DNA of 64,000 bases from Streptomyces sp. WMMB 322 (GTDB taxonomy: Bacteria > Actinomycetota > Actinomycetes > Streptomycetales > Streptomycetaceae): NCBI RefSeq assembly GCF_900090145.1, contig NZ_FMHI01000002.1, positions 434,001-498,000 on the forward strand, written 5' to 3'. The notes beneath the pieces are model-generated. The model worked only from the letters and a program-made list of their open reading frames with translations, was not told the DNA's origin and did no database searches. Both the position numbers and the translations under genes were made by a program. Positions 36,771 through 46,257 of the stretch are shown one piece after another. The stretch's first letter is position 1. Each line of letters starts with the position of its first letter.

Positions 36771-36830
36771 ATGCTCAGCATACGAAGGCGAAACGTCCTT
36801 CTCCTGCCCTGCCGGGAGGAGAAGGACGTT
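36770..36830 (-). promoter_or_regulatory. Hairpin with SD-like arm and palindrome over the start codon of the M18 gene
   Basis: AACGTCCTTCTCCT (36792-36805) and AGGAGAAGGACGTT (36817-36830) form a perfect 14-base stem with an 11-base loop. TATGCTCAGCATA (36770-36782) is a perfect 13-base palindrome over the ATG at 36770. In the leftward transcript both hairpin arms precede the start. The 3' arm reads AACGTCC or AGGAGAAGG according to strand, and no T run follows, so a plain terminator of the upstream acyl-CoA dehydrogenase is possible but not typical. Confidence 0.6.
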
Positions 36831-36949
36831 CCGCATGGGGGGATGTGGCGGCCCGTGCGAGCGCTCCGGGTGATGCCCCCGCCGGACCCGGGCCCGGAGG
36901 CTCCGGCGGGGGCACCTCCCAGGCCGAAGGCCCTAGGCCCTGGGGGAGA

Positions 36950-38788
36950 TCAGAACGCCGCTTCGTCGAGCTCCATCACGGACGAGTCGACCTTTTCGGC
37001 CAGGGTGCGCTCGACGGCCACGGAGGGAAGCACGTTCGCTGCGAAGAACTTCGCAGCGGCGACCTTCCCCTCGTAGAACGCCTTGTCCTTCGCGGAGAGC
37101 GTCAGGGAGGCGTCGGCCAGCTTCTCCGCGGCGACCGTCGCGCCGCGCAGCAGCAGGTAGCCGATGACGACGTCGCCGGAGGAGAGGAGGAAGCGCGTGG
37201 TGTTCAGGCCGACCTTGTAGATCGACTTCACGTCCTTCTCCGTGGCCGCGAGGTCGGTCAGCATGGCGCCGACCATGCCCTCCAGCTCCACCGCTGCGCG
37301 CGAGAGTTCCTCGCGGGCGCCGGCCAGTTCCTCGCCGCCCTTCGCCTCGGCGAGGAACTTCTTGATCTCCTCCGAGAGCGTCGTGAGCGACTGGCCCTGG
37401 TCGCGGACGACCTTGCGGAAGAAGTAGTCCTGGCCCTGGATCGCGGTGGTGCCCTCGTAGAGGGTGTCGATCTTGGCGTCCCGGATGTACTGCTCGATCG
37501 GGTACTCCTGCAGGTAGCCGGAGCCGCCGAGCGTCTGGAGCGACTGGGCGAGCTGCTCGTAGGACTTCTCCGAGCCGTAGCCCTTCACGATCGGCAGGAG
37601 CAGGTCGTTCAGTCGCACCGCCGCGGAGGCGTCCTCGCCGCGGTACTCCTTGACCATGATCTCGTCCTGCACGGACGCGGTGTAGAGGACGAGCGCGCGC
37701 ATGCCCTCCGCGTACGCCTTCTGCGTGAGCAGCGAACGGCGCACGTCGGGGTGGTGCGTGATGGTGACGCGGGGCGCGGTCTTGTCGGTGAACTGCGCCA
37801 GGTCGGCGCCCTGCACGCGCTCCTTGGCGTACTCGAGGGCGTTGAGGTAGCCGGTGGAGAGCGTCGCGATGGCCTTCGTGCCGACCATCATCCGCGCGAA
37901 CTCGATGACCTTGAACATCTGGCGGATGCCGTCGTGCTTCTCGCCGAGCAGCCAGCCCTTGGCCGGGGCGTTGGCGCCGAAGGTCAGCTCGCAGGTGTTG
38001 GAGACCCTCAGGCCCATCTTGTGCTCGACGTTGGTGGCGTAGACGCCGTTGCGGTCTCCGAGTTCGCCGGTCTCCCAGTCGAAGTCGTACTTCGGGACGA
38101 GGAAGAGCGAGAGGCCCTTGGTTCCGGGGCCGTGGCCCTCGGGGCGGGCGAGCACGAAGTGCACGATGTTGTCGGAGAGGTCGTGCTCACCGGAGGTGAT
38201 GAAGCGCTTGACGCCCTCGATGTGCCAGCTGCCGTCGTCCTGCCGGGTGGCCTTCGCGCGGCCCGCGCCGACGTCCGAGCCGGCGTCCGGCTCGGTCAGC
38301 ACCATCGTGGAGCCCCACTGCTTGTCCACCATCAACTGGGCGATCTTCAGCTGCTCTTCGGTGCCCTCCTCGTGGATGACACCCGCGAAGGCAGGCCCGG
38401 ATGCGTACATCCACACCGCCGGGTTGGAGCCCAGCACGGTCTCGGCGAAGCTCCAGAGCAGCGAGCGCGGTGCGGTGGTGCCGCCGATCTGCTCCGGGGT
38501 GCCCAGGCGCCACCACTCGGCGTCCATGTAGGCCTTGTAGCTCTTCTTGAACGACTCGGGCAGGGGGGCGGTGCCGGTCTCAGGGTCGAAGACCGGCGGG
38601 TTGCGGTCGGCGTCCTCGTAGGACTCGGCCAGTTCGTTCTCGGAGAGACGCGCGATCTCGCTCAGCACGCTCTTCGCGGTGTCGACGTCCATCTCCGCGA
38701 ACGGTCCGGTGCCGTACACCGTGTCGCGGCCGAGCACCTCGAAGAGGTTGAACTCGATGTCGCGGAGATTCGACTTGTAGTGCCCCAT
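36950..38788 (-). CDS. Long acyl-CoA dehydrogenase (612 residues)
   Basis: An FAD-dependent acyl-CoA dehydrogenase of the long, FadE5-like class with an extra N-terminal segment ([19 protein letters not shown]) and a C-terminal helical domain (from about 470). The FAD/substrate region is [18 protein letters not shown]; the catalytic base region lies in [16 protein letters not shown], and [20 protein letters not shown] is typical. It should catalyse the first step of fatty-acyl beta-oxidation. ATG 38788 follows GGAG. Upstream (38855-38866) is TACCGGTCAGTA, an imperfect dyad that might bind a TetR-type regulator. Confidence 0.88.
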   Translation of the reverse strand: MGHYKSNLRDIEFNLFEVLGRDTVYGTGPFAEMDVDTAKSVLSEIARLSENELAESYEDADRNPPVFDPETGTAPLPESFKKSYKAYMDAEWWRLGTPEQIGGTTAPRSLLWSFAETVLGSNPAVWMYASGPAFAGVIHEEGTEEQLKIAQLMVDKQWGSTMVLTEPDAGSDVGAGRAKATRQDDGSWHIEGVKRFITSGEHDLSDNIVHFVLARPEGHGPGTKGLSLFLVPKYDFDWETGELGDRNGVYATNVEHKMGLRVSNTCELTFGANAPAKGWLLGEKHDGIRQMFKVIEFARMMVGTKAIATLSTGYLNALEYAKERVQGADLAQFTDKTAPRVTITHHPDVRRSLLTQKAYAEGMRALVLYTASVQDEIMVKEYRGEDASAAVRLNDLLLPIVKGYGSEKSYEQLAQSLQTLGGSGYLQEYPIEQYIRDAKIDTLYEGTTAIQGQDYFFRKVVRDQGQSLTTLSEEIKKFLAEAKGGEELAGAREELSRAAVELEGMVGAMLTDLAATEKDVKSIYKVGLNTTRFLLSSGDVVIGYLLLRGATVAAEKLADASLTLSAKDKAFYEGKVAAAKFFAANVLPSVAVERTLAEKVDSSVMELDEAAF

Positions 38789-38915
38789 GGCAACGGCTCC
38801 GTGTGGTTTCGCTAGACGGACAGGTAGTCAGCTGTGTCTACGGACCATGATGCTACCGGTCAGTAATAAGAAGCAACCCCTAACCGCCCATCTGTGACTC
38901 GTTACTCTTTCTCCT

Positions 38916-39452
38916 ATGTACGGCTACGACCAGACCGCCTCAGCGGGGCAGGGCTACCCACACGCCGGGCAGCAGTACGGCCACCAGCAGCAGGCCGGCC
39001 ATCAGCAGTACACGACCCAGCAGGCGCCACCGCCCCCCTACGGGCAGCAGGGTCAGCCCGGCAACGGGCAGCCGCTGTACCCGGAGCCGTCGTCACCGCC
39101 GTCGCTCCGCGAGACCGTGCGCGCGTTCACCAACGGCACCCTCACCTCGGAGGACTTCCAGTCGATCTTCTCGACGTCGAAGGTGTACTGCCCGCGCGGT
39201 GAGACCCCCGGCTTCCTCGCGCTGCACAACACCCAGCAGCCGGTGATCCCCATGTTCACGACGCTGAAGGAACTGCGCCGCTACGCGGGCAAGGAGTCCC
39301 GCTACTTCGTGATCACGGGCGCCGAGGTTCTGGACCTGCTGCCCTCGGGCTACGGCTTCGTGCTGGACATGGAGGGCGACCACCGCGTCGTCTTCGACGC
39401 GAAGGCAGTCGAGGAGATGGTCGACTTCGCGATGCGCCGCATGTACGGCTGA
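38916..39452 (+). CDS. SseB-family protein with Gln/Gly/Tyr-rich N-terminus
   Basis: A 178-residue protein. Residues 1-65 are a low-complexity Tyr/Gln/Gly/Pro region; the rest matches the SseB N-terminal domain (VRAFTNGTLTSEDFQSIFSTS, QPVIPMFTTLKELRRYAG). Similar proteins in actinobacteria are often near secretion genes, which are not seen here. There is no ribosome binding site; TACTCT ends seven bases before the ATG, so the mRNA may be leaderless. It is divergent from the acyl-CoA dehydrogenase gene. Confidence 0.72.
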   Translation: MYGYDQTASAGQGYPHAGQQYGHQQQAGHQQYTTQQAPPPPYGQQGQPGNGQPLYPEPSSPPSLRETVRAFTNGTLTSEDFQSIFSTSKVYCPRGETPGFLALHNTQQPVIPMFTTLKELRRYAGKESRYFVITGAEVLDLLPSGYGFVLDMEGDHRVVFDAKAVEEMVDFAMRRMYG

Positions 39453-39550
39453 GCGCCCGGCAGTTCGGCAACGCTGCCCGTCCTCCCGGCAGATCGGCCC
39501 CCTCCGCCCGTCCTCCCGGCTGCGGGGCGGACCACGCCGCACGGCGCACG

Positions 39551-41923
39551 TCAGGCCCAGGCCGGCGACGAGACGTTCTCGCGCATCTCGAACCAGATGC
39601 TCTTGCCCTCGCCGCGCGGGTCCACGCCCCAAGAGCCCGCCAGCATCTCCATCATCATCAACCCCCGGCCGGACGAGGCCAGTTCGCCCGGCGTGCGGCG
39701 GTGCGGCAGCGCGTCGCTGGTGTCGGCGACCTCCACGCGCAGCAGCCGGTTCCCCCGCTTTCCGCTGCACTCCGCGACCATCATGGCGTCGCCCTCGGTG
39801 TGGACCAGCACGTTCGTGAGCATCTCGGAGAGCATCAGCACGGCGCCGTCGATCTGGTCCTCGCTCTCCCAGTCGAAGAGCATCCCCTGGAGCTGATGCC
39901 GGGCCTCGCCGATGCGGTCCGGCTCCGCCTGCGCGACCGTGAACGTCGTACGGCGTGCGACGCCGGCGACCGCCGCCGCACGCTCGGCGGCGAAGGCGGG
40001 GTCGAGGGTGAGCAGCAGCAGCGCGATGTCGTCCTCGCGGCGGTCGGCCAGCGGCCCCGCGCCCTCCCCGGTGAGCGGCTGCTGGGTCGAGTCGATGAGG
40101 GCGTCCGCGAGCTGCTCCAGATCGGCGGGTGTGCCCGTGTGCCTCTCCGAGACCTCCCTGAAGACGGCCTGGATGCGCCGCCAGCCGGTGTCCATGGTGT
40201 GCCCGCCGACCTCGATCAGTCCGTCCGTGCACACCAGCAGCGTCTCGCCCGGTTCCAGCACGAGCCGCGTCATCGGGTACTCGGTGCCCGGCTCCACCCC
40301 CAGCGGCAACCCGCCCGCGGTGGCCCGGATCAGCATCGTTCCGTCCGCCAGCCAGATCGCCGGATCGGGGTGGCCGGCTCGCGCGATGTCGAGGGTGCCG
40401 GTGACGGGGTCGGCCTCCATGTACAGGCAGGTGGCGAAGCGCTCGTCACCCAGGAGCCCGCCCGAGGTCCCGGCCACCGGCGGAGCTGCGCCCGACGGCG
40501 GTGTCCCGCCCCGGACCTCTTCCGGGTAGCCCGTCAGCGCCTCGGGCCGCCCGATCCCCGCCAGGTACCGCGAGGCACGTGCCAGCAACGCGTCCGGGCG
40601 GTGGCCCTCCGCCGCGTACGCCCGCATCGCGATGCGCAGCTGCGCCATGACGCCGGCCGCGCGCACGTCGTGTCCCTGCACGTCGCCGATGACCAGTCCC
40701 GTACGGCCCGAAGGCAGCGGGATCACGTCGTACCAGTCGCCGCCGACCTCCAGACCGCCGCCCGAGGGCATGTACCGGGCGGCCAGCTTCATGCCCTCGA
40801 TGCCGGGCCTGCGCGTGGGACGGAGCGTGCGCTGAAGACCGGAGGAGAGCTGGAGCTCGGTCTCGTGCATGGACGTGCGGGAGATCGCCTGAGCGAGGAC
40901 GCGGGCCACGTTGGCCAGCAGCGACCGGTCCTCCCGGGTGAACTCGACGGGCTCCGGGAAGGCCACCATCCACGCGCCCAGCGTGCGCTTGGAGACGGTG
41001 AGCGGCAGGAACGCCCACCCCCGGTTGCCGATCGGCTCCACCTGCGGCCACGCGGCCGGGTACTCCCGCCGGTAGTCCTCGGGGGCAGGCAGGTAGACCG
41101 GCCGCCCGGACCGTACGACGGCGGCGGCCGGATGGTCGGCCTCGACCGACATCTCGAGGAAGGGAAGCAGATGCTGCGGCACCGGCCGCTGGCCGGGCGG
41201 CCCGACAAGGATCAGCCTGCCCCTCTCGAGGCTGAAGACCGCGAGGGCGCGGGGCTTGAGGCCGGGGATGACCAGGGAGCCCGCGATCCGCAGCACCTCG
41301 GCGGTGGTGCGGGCCTCCGCGAGCGCGAGGCTCGTGTGCAGCAGGAAGGCGTCGCGGCTGCGGTGGAGGTCGCTCTCCGCGGCGCGCGGCCGCACGTCTT
41401 CGCCGGCTGCGGGCTCGGCGGCGCCCGGCTCGGGCACCTCGGAGATGGTCCCGATGAGCGAGAGCTTCCCGTCCTCTTCGACGGGCATCATCCGGGTCCG
41501 CACCCTGCGGACCACCCTGCCCTCCTCGTCGACGACGCGCAGCACCGACTCGACGAGGGTCCACTCGGCGATGGCGAGCGTGGCGGACTCGGTCAGCTCC
41601 AGGTAGTCGGCGAAGTGGATGCGGGAGCGGGTGGAGGGCTCGGCGAGCGTGAGGGTGCCGTTCTCCGCGGGGCCCTCCCGGGCACCCGGTCCGGCCTCTT
41701 CCGGTCCGGTCTGTTCCGGTCCCGCTTCCTCCGCTTCCTCCGCGGGTGCTTCCGAGCCCGGCCCGGCGACGGAGGCTGAGCGTTCGCTCTCCGCCACGTG
41801 GCCCCGCCTGACGGGAACGCCGAGGAGCTCCGCGGTGAGGACGTCTACCGTGGAGGCACCGGTCTCGCTGTCCCAGCGCCACAGCCCGGTCCGGGTGGCC
41901 CTCAGCACGTCCTCGGTGTGCAT
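39551..41923 (-). CDS. PAS-GAF-SpoIIE phosphatase with anti-sigma-type ATPase domain
   Basis: A 790-residue signalling protein. Order: start of a PAS domain (1-42, DVLRATRTGLWRWDSETGA), a Glu/Ala/Pro/Gly insert of about 55 residues (45-100), the rest of PAS (to about 165), GAF (about 190-350), PP2C SpoIIE domain (about 385-620; GGDWYDVIPLPSG, VIGDVQGHD) and a HATPase_c kinase-like domain (650-790; LSEMLTNVLVHTEGDAM, GRGLMMMEML). In streptomycetes such proteins act on anti-anti-sigma factors. The soluble protein sits between SseB and aspS on the opposite strand. ATG 41923 follows GTGGGG. Confidence 0.88.
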   Translation of the reverse strand: MHTEDVLRATRTGLWRWDSETGASTVDVLTAELLGVPVRRGHVAESERSASVAGPGSEAPAEEAEEAGPEQTGPEEAGPGAREGPAENGTLTLAEPSTRSRIHFADYLELTESATLAIAEWTLVESVLRVVDEEGRVVRRVRTRMMPVEEDGKLSLIGTISEVPEPGAAEPAAGEDVRPRAAESDLHRSRDAFLLHTSLALAEARTTAEVLRIAGSLVIPGLKPRALAVFSLERGRLILVGPPGQRPVPQHLLPFLEMSVEADHPAAAVVRSGRPVYLPAPEDYRREYPAAWPQVEPIGNRGWAFLPLTVSKRTLGAWMVAFPEPVEFTREDRSLLANVARVLAQAISRTSMHETELQLSSGLQRTLRPTRRPGIEGMKLAARYMPSGGGLEVGGDWYDVIPLPSGRTGLVIGDVQGHDVRAAGVMAQLRIAMRAYAAEGHRPDALLARASRYLAGIGRPEALTGYPEEVRGGTPPSGAAPPVAGTSGGLLGDERFATCLYMEADPVTGTLDIARAGHPDPAIWLADGTMLIRATAGGLPLGVEPGTEYPMTRLVLEPGETLLVCTDGLIEVGGHTMDTGWRRIQAVFREVSERHTGTPADLEQLADALIDSTQQPLTGEGAGPLADRREDDIALLLLTLDPAFAAERAAAVAGVARRTTFTVAQAEPDRIGEARHQLQGMLFDWESEDQIDGAVLMLSEMLTNVLVHTEGDAMMVAECSGKRGNRLLRVEVADTSDALPHRRTPGELASSGRGLMMMEMLAGSWGVDPRGEGKSIWFEMRENVSSPAWA

Positions 41924-42072
41924 TGCCCCACTTTATGTGCGTTCAGGAAAGCGGGGCGAGTGGGGCTGAGCCAGGGCGGTAGTCTGAAGGGCCGACTCCC
42001 CCACAGCCTCCGGCATGGGGGTGCCCCCAGGTAACTGACCCAGAGCCTTCCGACCCTACGAGTGGATGACTG

Positions 42073-43836
42073 ATGCACCGGTACCGTTCCCACACCTGCG
42101 GCGAGCTCCGTGCTCCGGACGTCGGCACCGACGTCCGCCTCAGCGGATGGCTGCACAACCGGCGGAACCTGGGCGGCATCCTCTTCATCGACCTCCGTGA
42201 CCACTACGGCATCGTGCAGCTCGTCGTACGGCCCGAGCAGACGGAGGTCCACGACCACCTCAGCTCGCTGTCGAAGGAGTCCGTCGTACGCGTCGACGGC
42301 AAGGTCAGCGCGCGGGGCGCCGACAACGTCAACCCGGAGCTGCCGACGGGCGAGATCGAGGTGGAGGTCGGCGAGGTGGAGGTGCTCGGCGCCTCCGAGC
42401 AGATCCCCTTCACGATCAACGCCGAGGACGGTGTCAACGAGGAGAAGCGCCTCGAATACCGCTTCCTCGACCTGCGCCGCGAACGCATGCACCGCAACAT
42501 CGTGCTGCGCTCGCAGGTCATCGCGAAGATCCGCGAAAAGATGGTCGCCGAGGGTTTCAACGAGCTGGCCACGCCGATCCTCTCGGCCACCTCGCCCGAG
42601 GGTGCGCGGGACTTCCTGGTGCCCTCCAGGCTGCACGCGGGGAAGTTCTACGCGCTGCCGCAGGCGCCGCAGCAGTTCAAGCAGCTGCTGATGATCGCGG
42701 GCTTCGACCGCTACTTCCAGATCGCGCCCTGCTTCCGCGACGAGGACGCCCGCGCCGACCGTTCACCGGGCGAGTTCTACCAGCTCGACATGGAGATGAG
42801 CTTCGTCGAGCAGGAGGACGTCTTCGGCGTCATCGAGAAGGTGATGACCGACCTCTTCCGGGAGCTGGGCGGCGGCCGCGAGTGCACGTCGCCGTTCCCG
42901 CGCGTCCCGTTCCGCGAGGCGATGCTCAAGTACGGCTCGGACAAGCCGGATCTGCGCGCACAGCTGGAGCTGGTGGACGTCTCCGACATCTTCAAGTCCT
43001 CGGGCTTCAAGGCCTTCGCCGGCAAGCACGTGCGGGCGCTCGCCGTTCCGGACACCGCGGACCAGCCGCGCAAGTTCTTCGACCAGATGGGCGAGTTCGC
43101 CGTCGAGCAGGGCGCGAAGGGCCTGGCGTGGGTCCGCGTGGGCGAGGACCGCACCCTCACCGGGCCGATCGCCAAGTTCCTCGACGAGAACGACGTCACG
43201 CAGCTGCTGACCGCGCTGAAGGCCGAGCCGGGCACGGCGGTCTTCTTCGGGGCGGGCGAGTTCGACGAGGTCTCGAAGATCATGGGCGCGGTCCGCGTCG
43301 AAGCCGCCAAGCGCGCGGGGCACTTCGAGGAGGGCGTCTTCCGCTTCTGCTGGATCGTCGACTTCCCCATGTACGAGAAGGACGAGGAGACCGGCGCGGT
43401 CGAGTTCTCCCACAACCCCTTCTCCATGCCGCAGGGCGGGCTGGAAGCGCTCCGGACGCAGGACCCGCTGTCGATTCTGGCGTGGCAGTACGACATCGTC
43501 TGCAACGGCGTGGAGCTCTCCTCCGGCGCCATCCGGAACCACGAACCGGAGATCATGTTCAAGGCGTTCGAGATCGCGGGCTACTCGAAGGAAGACGTCG
43601 AGCGCGAGTTCGGCGGCATGCTGCGCGCCTTCCGCTTCGGCGCACCTCCGCACGGCGGCATCGCCCCGGGCATCGACCGCATCGTGATGCTGCTCGCCGA
43701 CGAGCCCAACATCCGCGAGACGATCGCGTTCCCGCTCAACGGCAATGCGCAGGACCTGATGATGGGCGCGCCCAGCGAGGTCGACGAGGCCCGCTTGAAG
43801 GAACTCCACCTGTCGGTGCGCAAGCCGAAGCTGTAG
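42073..43836 (+). CDS. aspS: Aspartyl-tRNA synthetase
   Basis: A 587-residue class IIb synthetase of the bacterial type. Anticodon-binding OB fold at 1-110 ([26 protein letters not shown]), catalytic motif 2 region [20 protein letters not shown], the inserted GAD domain (about 290-420) and motif 3 [13 protein letters not shown] at 529-541. It charges tRNA-Asp; whether it also charges tRNA-Asn depends on the cell's AsnRS, which is not visible here. ATG 42073 follows GAGTGGATG. A strong terminator follows. Confidence 0.95.
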   Translation: MHRYRSHTCGELRAPDVGTDVRLSGWLHNRRNLGGILFIDLRDHYGIVQLVVRPEQTEVHDHLSSLSKESVVRVDGKVSARGADNVNPELPTGEIEVEVGEVEVLGASEQIPFTINAEDGVNEEKRLEYRFLDLRRERMHRNIVLRSQVIAKIREKMVAEGFNELATPILSATSPEGARDFLVPSRLHAGKFYALPQAPQQFKQLLMIAGFDRYFQIAPCFRDEDARADRSPGEFYQLDMEMSFVEQEDVFGVIEKVMTDLFRELGGGRECTSPFPRVPFREAMLKYGSDKPDLRAQLELVDVSDIFKSSGFKAFAGKHVRALAVPDTADQPRKFFDQMGEFAVEQGAKGLAWVRVGEDRTLTGPIAKFLDENDVTQLLTALKAEPGTAVFFGAGEFDEVSKIMGAVRVEAAKRAGHFEEGVFRFCWIVDFPMYEKDEETGAVEFSHNPFSMPQGGLEALRTQDPLSILAWQYDIVCNGVELSSGAIRNHEPEIMFKAFEIAGYSKEDVEREFGGMLRAFRFGAPPHGGIAPGIDRIVMLLADEPNIRETIAFPLNGNAQDLMMGAPSEVDEARLKELHLSVRKPKL

Positions 43837-43862
43837 CCGCCGCCGGCGGCGGCCCCTCCCAC

Positions 43863-43908
43863 GGAACAGGTGAACCCCCGGGTGCTGTCCAGGGCGTTCA
43901 CCTGTTCC
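43863..43908. terminator. Terminator after aspS
   Basis: GGAACAGGTGAAC (43863-43875) and GTTCACCTGTTCC (43896-43908) form a perfect 13-base stem with a 20-base loop between convergent genes. Confidence 0.9.
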
Positions 43909-43921
43909 CCTGTCGGCCGAC

Positions 43922-44560
43922 TCACGGCCGGTCCAGCCTCACGACCGTGTACGAGTCCAGCCGCACGACGAGCTGTCCCGCACGGGTCCAGCGGATGCGA
44001 ACGTCGTCGTAGGTCACTCCGGCGACCGTCCACATCGTGGGGCGAGGCCCTCCTGGCTGGTACAGCGCACCGTGTACGCCCACAGGCGTGTGCACTCGTA
44101 CGCGCAACGCCACAGAGCGGCGCCGGAGATGAGGGCACATCTGCATCGATCGCACGGCGCACGGCTCGCAGAGCGGCGGATGCGAGGTGGTGAGGTCGTC
44201 CGGCCAACTGCCGGAACTCGTGGCCTCCTCGCCGATCACCCACAGGACCCCCTCCCGATTCCGGCTGGCCTGCCGCCCGCAGACCTGGCACAACAGCCTG
44301 CGCATGGCCCTGCGTTGCCGAAGTGCGTGAACCTGGCCGAATTCGGGGCGCCCGGCCCCTGGGCTGTGTCCCGTACGAGTCCACAGGACGCCGTCCTTGT
44401 CGCGGTCGTACGGGGCTTCGTCGGCGAAACCGATGCCCGTGCCTCTGTGGACGACCGGCTGGGCGGACGGGCGTTCGGAAGACCAGGCCGTGATGTACGG
44501 GACCACGCCCGGGAGTCGAGATGAGCTGACGGGCGGGACAGCCGAAGGGCTCGGCGGCAC
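43922..44560 (-). CDS. Hypothetical protein with two CxxC pairs (zinc-ribbon-like)
   Basis: I do not recognise this 212-residue protein by name. It has LCQVCGRQASRN and LCEPCAVRSMQMCPHL, a pair of C-x-x-C motifs about 50 residues apart that could bind zinc, and an otherwise globular sequence with VPYITAWSSE at the front. It begins an accessory patch. GTG 44560 is chosen because GGGAG lies five bases upstream; a TTG four codons earlier is in frame. Two CCCTAGGG operators lie 38-73 bases upstream, so the GntR at 45312 probably controls it. Confidence 0.62.
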   Translation of the reverse strand: MPPSPSAVPPVSSSRLPGVVPYITAWSSERPSAQPVVHRGTGIGFADEAPYDRDKDGVLWTRTGHSPGAGRPEFGQVHALRQRRAMRRLLCQVCGRQASRNREGVLWVIGEEATSSGSWPDDLTTSHPPLCEPCAVRSMQMCPHLRRRSVALRVRVHTPVGVHGALYQPGGPRPTMWTVAGVTYDDVRIRWTRAGQLVVRLDSYTVVRLDRP

Positions 44561-44597
44561 GAGAACTCCCAAAAGAGTACCGACGGAAGGCGGCTAC

Positions 44598-44633
44598 CTC
44601 CCTAGGGAGATGGAAGCAATGTTCCCTAGGGAG
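44598..44633. promoter_or_regulatory. Two CTCCCTAGGGAG-type operators
   Basis: CTCCCTAGGGAG (44598-44609) is a perfect palindrome and TTCCCTAGGGAG lies at 44622-44633, centres 24 bases apart, between the divergent zinc-ribbon-like gene and the GNAT gene. A third copy precedes the GntR gene at 46067-46078. The two centres are about two helical turns apart. Confidence 0.75.
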
Positions 44634-44806
44634 GTCAATTCGCTCTTTTGGGTGTCGCATTTCCTTCGACCTTCCGTCAGCCTGGCTTCTCGCTGACCAC
44701 GTCGACTCCAGACGCCGGCCGGCCCTGCTGAAAACCCCTCGCTCAACACGAAGCAGAACGTCAGGATCGACACCGGGCGTCCGACGCCCAGCGGAGAGGA
44801 ACCAAC

Positions 44807-45322
44807 ATGGTCGGTCGGGTGGAATTGCAGCAGGTGGACGAGGAACGCCTTGAAGCACTCCTCGCCGTGGCCGTCGACGATGCAGCGCCCGAGGAGGTCA
44901 TGCCTCCCGTGGCCGGTCCACCAGGGTGGACGCCTGAACGGCAGGAAGCCTTCCGGACCTGGCACCGCGTTCGACGCCCTGGACTTGCCGGCCCACTCCA
45001 AGAGTCCACTTTTGCGATCACCCACGATCGGAAAATCGTGGGCTCAGCCCGCCTGGCTGTCCGCGACGGCCACGAAGTCCTCGAAACCGGCATGTGGCTT
45101 GCCCGTTCCCAACGCGGCAGAGGAATAGGCACCGCCGCACTCCGGATGCTCCTCCACGAAGCCGCCAGGACCAGTGCACGGGCCGTAGTCGCGGACACCA
45201 CAATTCAGAACACGGCGGCAGTAGCAGCGTTGCGCCGCAATGGCGCAACGCTCATCACAAGCCACGACACCGCCGATGTCCATGCTGAGTTGATGCCGGG
45301 GACGAAGCCAGTCAGCCGCTGA
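44807..45322 (+). CDS. GNAT-family N-acetyltransferase
   Basis: A 171-residue GNAT protein; the acetyl-CoA loop is SQRGRGIGTAALRMLLHEAA (R/Q-x-x-G-x-G/A type), followed by the strand-helix ARAVVADTTIQNTAAVAALRR typical of motif B. The substrate is unknown; RimJ-like protein or small-molecule acetylation are both possible. ATG 44807 follows GGAGAGGAA. It ends 11 bases into the 3' end of the convergent GntR gene, so the two mRNAs overlap. Confidence 0.82.
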   Translation: MVGRVELQQVDEERLEALLAVAVDDAAPEEVMPPVAGPPGWTPERQEAFRTWHRVRRPGLAGPLQESTFAITHDRKIVGSARLAVRDGHEVLETGMWLARSQRGRGIGTAALRMLLHEAARTSARAVVADTTIQNTAAVAALRRNGATLITSHDTADVHAELMPGTKPVSR

Positions 45323-46052
45323 ACCGGTAGTCGAGGACGTACGAACCCGCGTCCAGGAGCATGCGGTTCACCTCGACCGGCTTGTCCTCGACGGTGAACG
45401 CGACCCGCAGGATCTCGATGACGGGAGTGCCCGGGGCCAGGGACAGTGTTTCCGCCTCGTCCCTGTCCGGCATCCTGGCGCGGACTTCCTCAACGAAGTC
45501 GACGGGTTCTGCGCCGAGTTCGGCGAGCCGGGCATAGGTGCCGCCGGGGCCGGTGTCCGGCTCGGCCATGCGCGTGCCCCGTGCCAGCGAGCCCGGAAGG
45601 TAGGAGGTGGCGAGCTGAACGGGCTCGCCGTCCACGACGTAACGGCGGCTGCGCACGATCACCGGCTCCTTCTCGGGGAGGCTCAGTGCCTCGGCCACCC
45701 ATGACGGCGAAGGTGCTTCGCGCACGTGGACACGGTCGACCTCCAGCGGGCGGTCCTCGACGTCGGCCGCCCAGACTGAATTGCCGGAGGCCCAAAGTGT
45801 GCGCGAGAGGCGCCGGGTCGCACTGCGCCGGATCAGCCTGAACTCCCGTACGTACGTGCCCGATCCGGGCCTCGCGGAGGCAAGCCCCTCCGAGATCAGC
45901 AACTTGAGGGCGTTGGCTGCGGTCTGCTTGGCGACGCCGTAACGCTGGACGAGGGCCGGTTCACCGGGCAGGCGCGTGCCGGGTGCGAGGTCGCCGGACT
46001 GGATCCTCGCGCGGAGGTCGTCGGCGATCTGCCGGGCGGGGGTCTCAGGCAT
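45312..46052 (-). CDS. GntR family regulator with UTRA domain (HutC type)
   Basis: A 246-residue protein: winged HTH at about 5-70 (ADDLRARIQSGDLAPGTRLP, YGVAKQTAANALKLLISEGL, ARPGSGTYVRE) and a UTRA ligand domain from about 90 to the end (PVIVRSRRYVVDGEPVQLAT, PVIEILRVAFTVEDKPVEVN). HutC-type regulators bind small sugars or acids. ATG 46052 follows GGAGAG, with ACCCTAGGGAACC directly upstream, so it probably represses itself and the zinc-ribbon-like gene through the same palindrome. Confidence 0.88.
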   Translation of the reverse strand: MPETPARQIADDLRARIQSGDLAPGTRLPGEPALVQRYGVAKQTAANALKLLISEGLASARPGSGTYVREFRLIRRSATRRLSRTLWASGNSVWAADVEDRPLEVDRVHVREAPSPSWVAEALSLPEKEPVIVRSRRYVVDGEPVQLATSYLPGSLARGTRMAEPDTGPGGTYARLAELGAEPVDFVEEVRARMPDRDEAETLSLAPGTPVIEILRVAFTVEDKPVEVNRMLLDAGSYVLDYRFSG

Positions 46053-46066
46053 CGGTACTCTCCAGG

Positions 46067-46078
46067 TTCCCTAGGGTG
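46067..46078. promoter_or_regulatory. CCCTAGGG operator before the GntR gene
   Basis: TTCCCTAGGGTG lies 15 bases upstream of the leftward GntR start. It shares the TCCCTAGGG core and flanking Gs with the two sites at 44598-44633; the AvrII-like CCTAGG is rare in such GC-rich DNA. Confidence 0.7.
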
Positions 46079-46085
46079 GTTTCAC

Positions 46086-46118
46086 CACCGTAACTCCCGC
46101 CCCTGAGGCTCCGCGCCG
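46086..46118. repeat. Left copy of a 33-base direct repeat
   Basis: CACCGTAACTCCCGCCCC and the following GGCTCCGCGCC recur at 47099-47131 with two mismatches. The copies bracket the Uma2 and antitoxin genes. Confidence 0.7.
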
Positions 46119-46257
46119 CACGGCCCCTGGGGTGAGCCGTCGTGGTTCCGGGTCTGCCGGCCCACCCGCTGACCGGCAAGAAGGATCGACTCCGCCGCCG
46201 CCGGTAACGTGGAGCCGTACGCAGTCCCGCCCGGCCGCCGAGTGGAGGCGAACGATC

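Noticed and set aside
36770..36781. Four-codon frame (ATG CTG AGC ATA TGA) just before the M18 aminopeptidase
   Set aside because: It is created by the palindrome and lacks its own ribosome binding site.
39701..41779. Long open frame opposite the SpoIIE phosphatase (and similar long frames opposite the acyl-CoA dehydrogenase, metG and others)
   Set aside because: High G+C at third positions leaves antisense frames open; the real genes have clear domains and starts, the shadows have Arg/Pro/Ala-rich translations without motifs.
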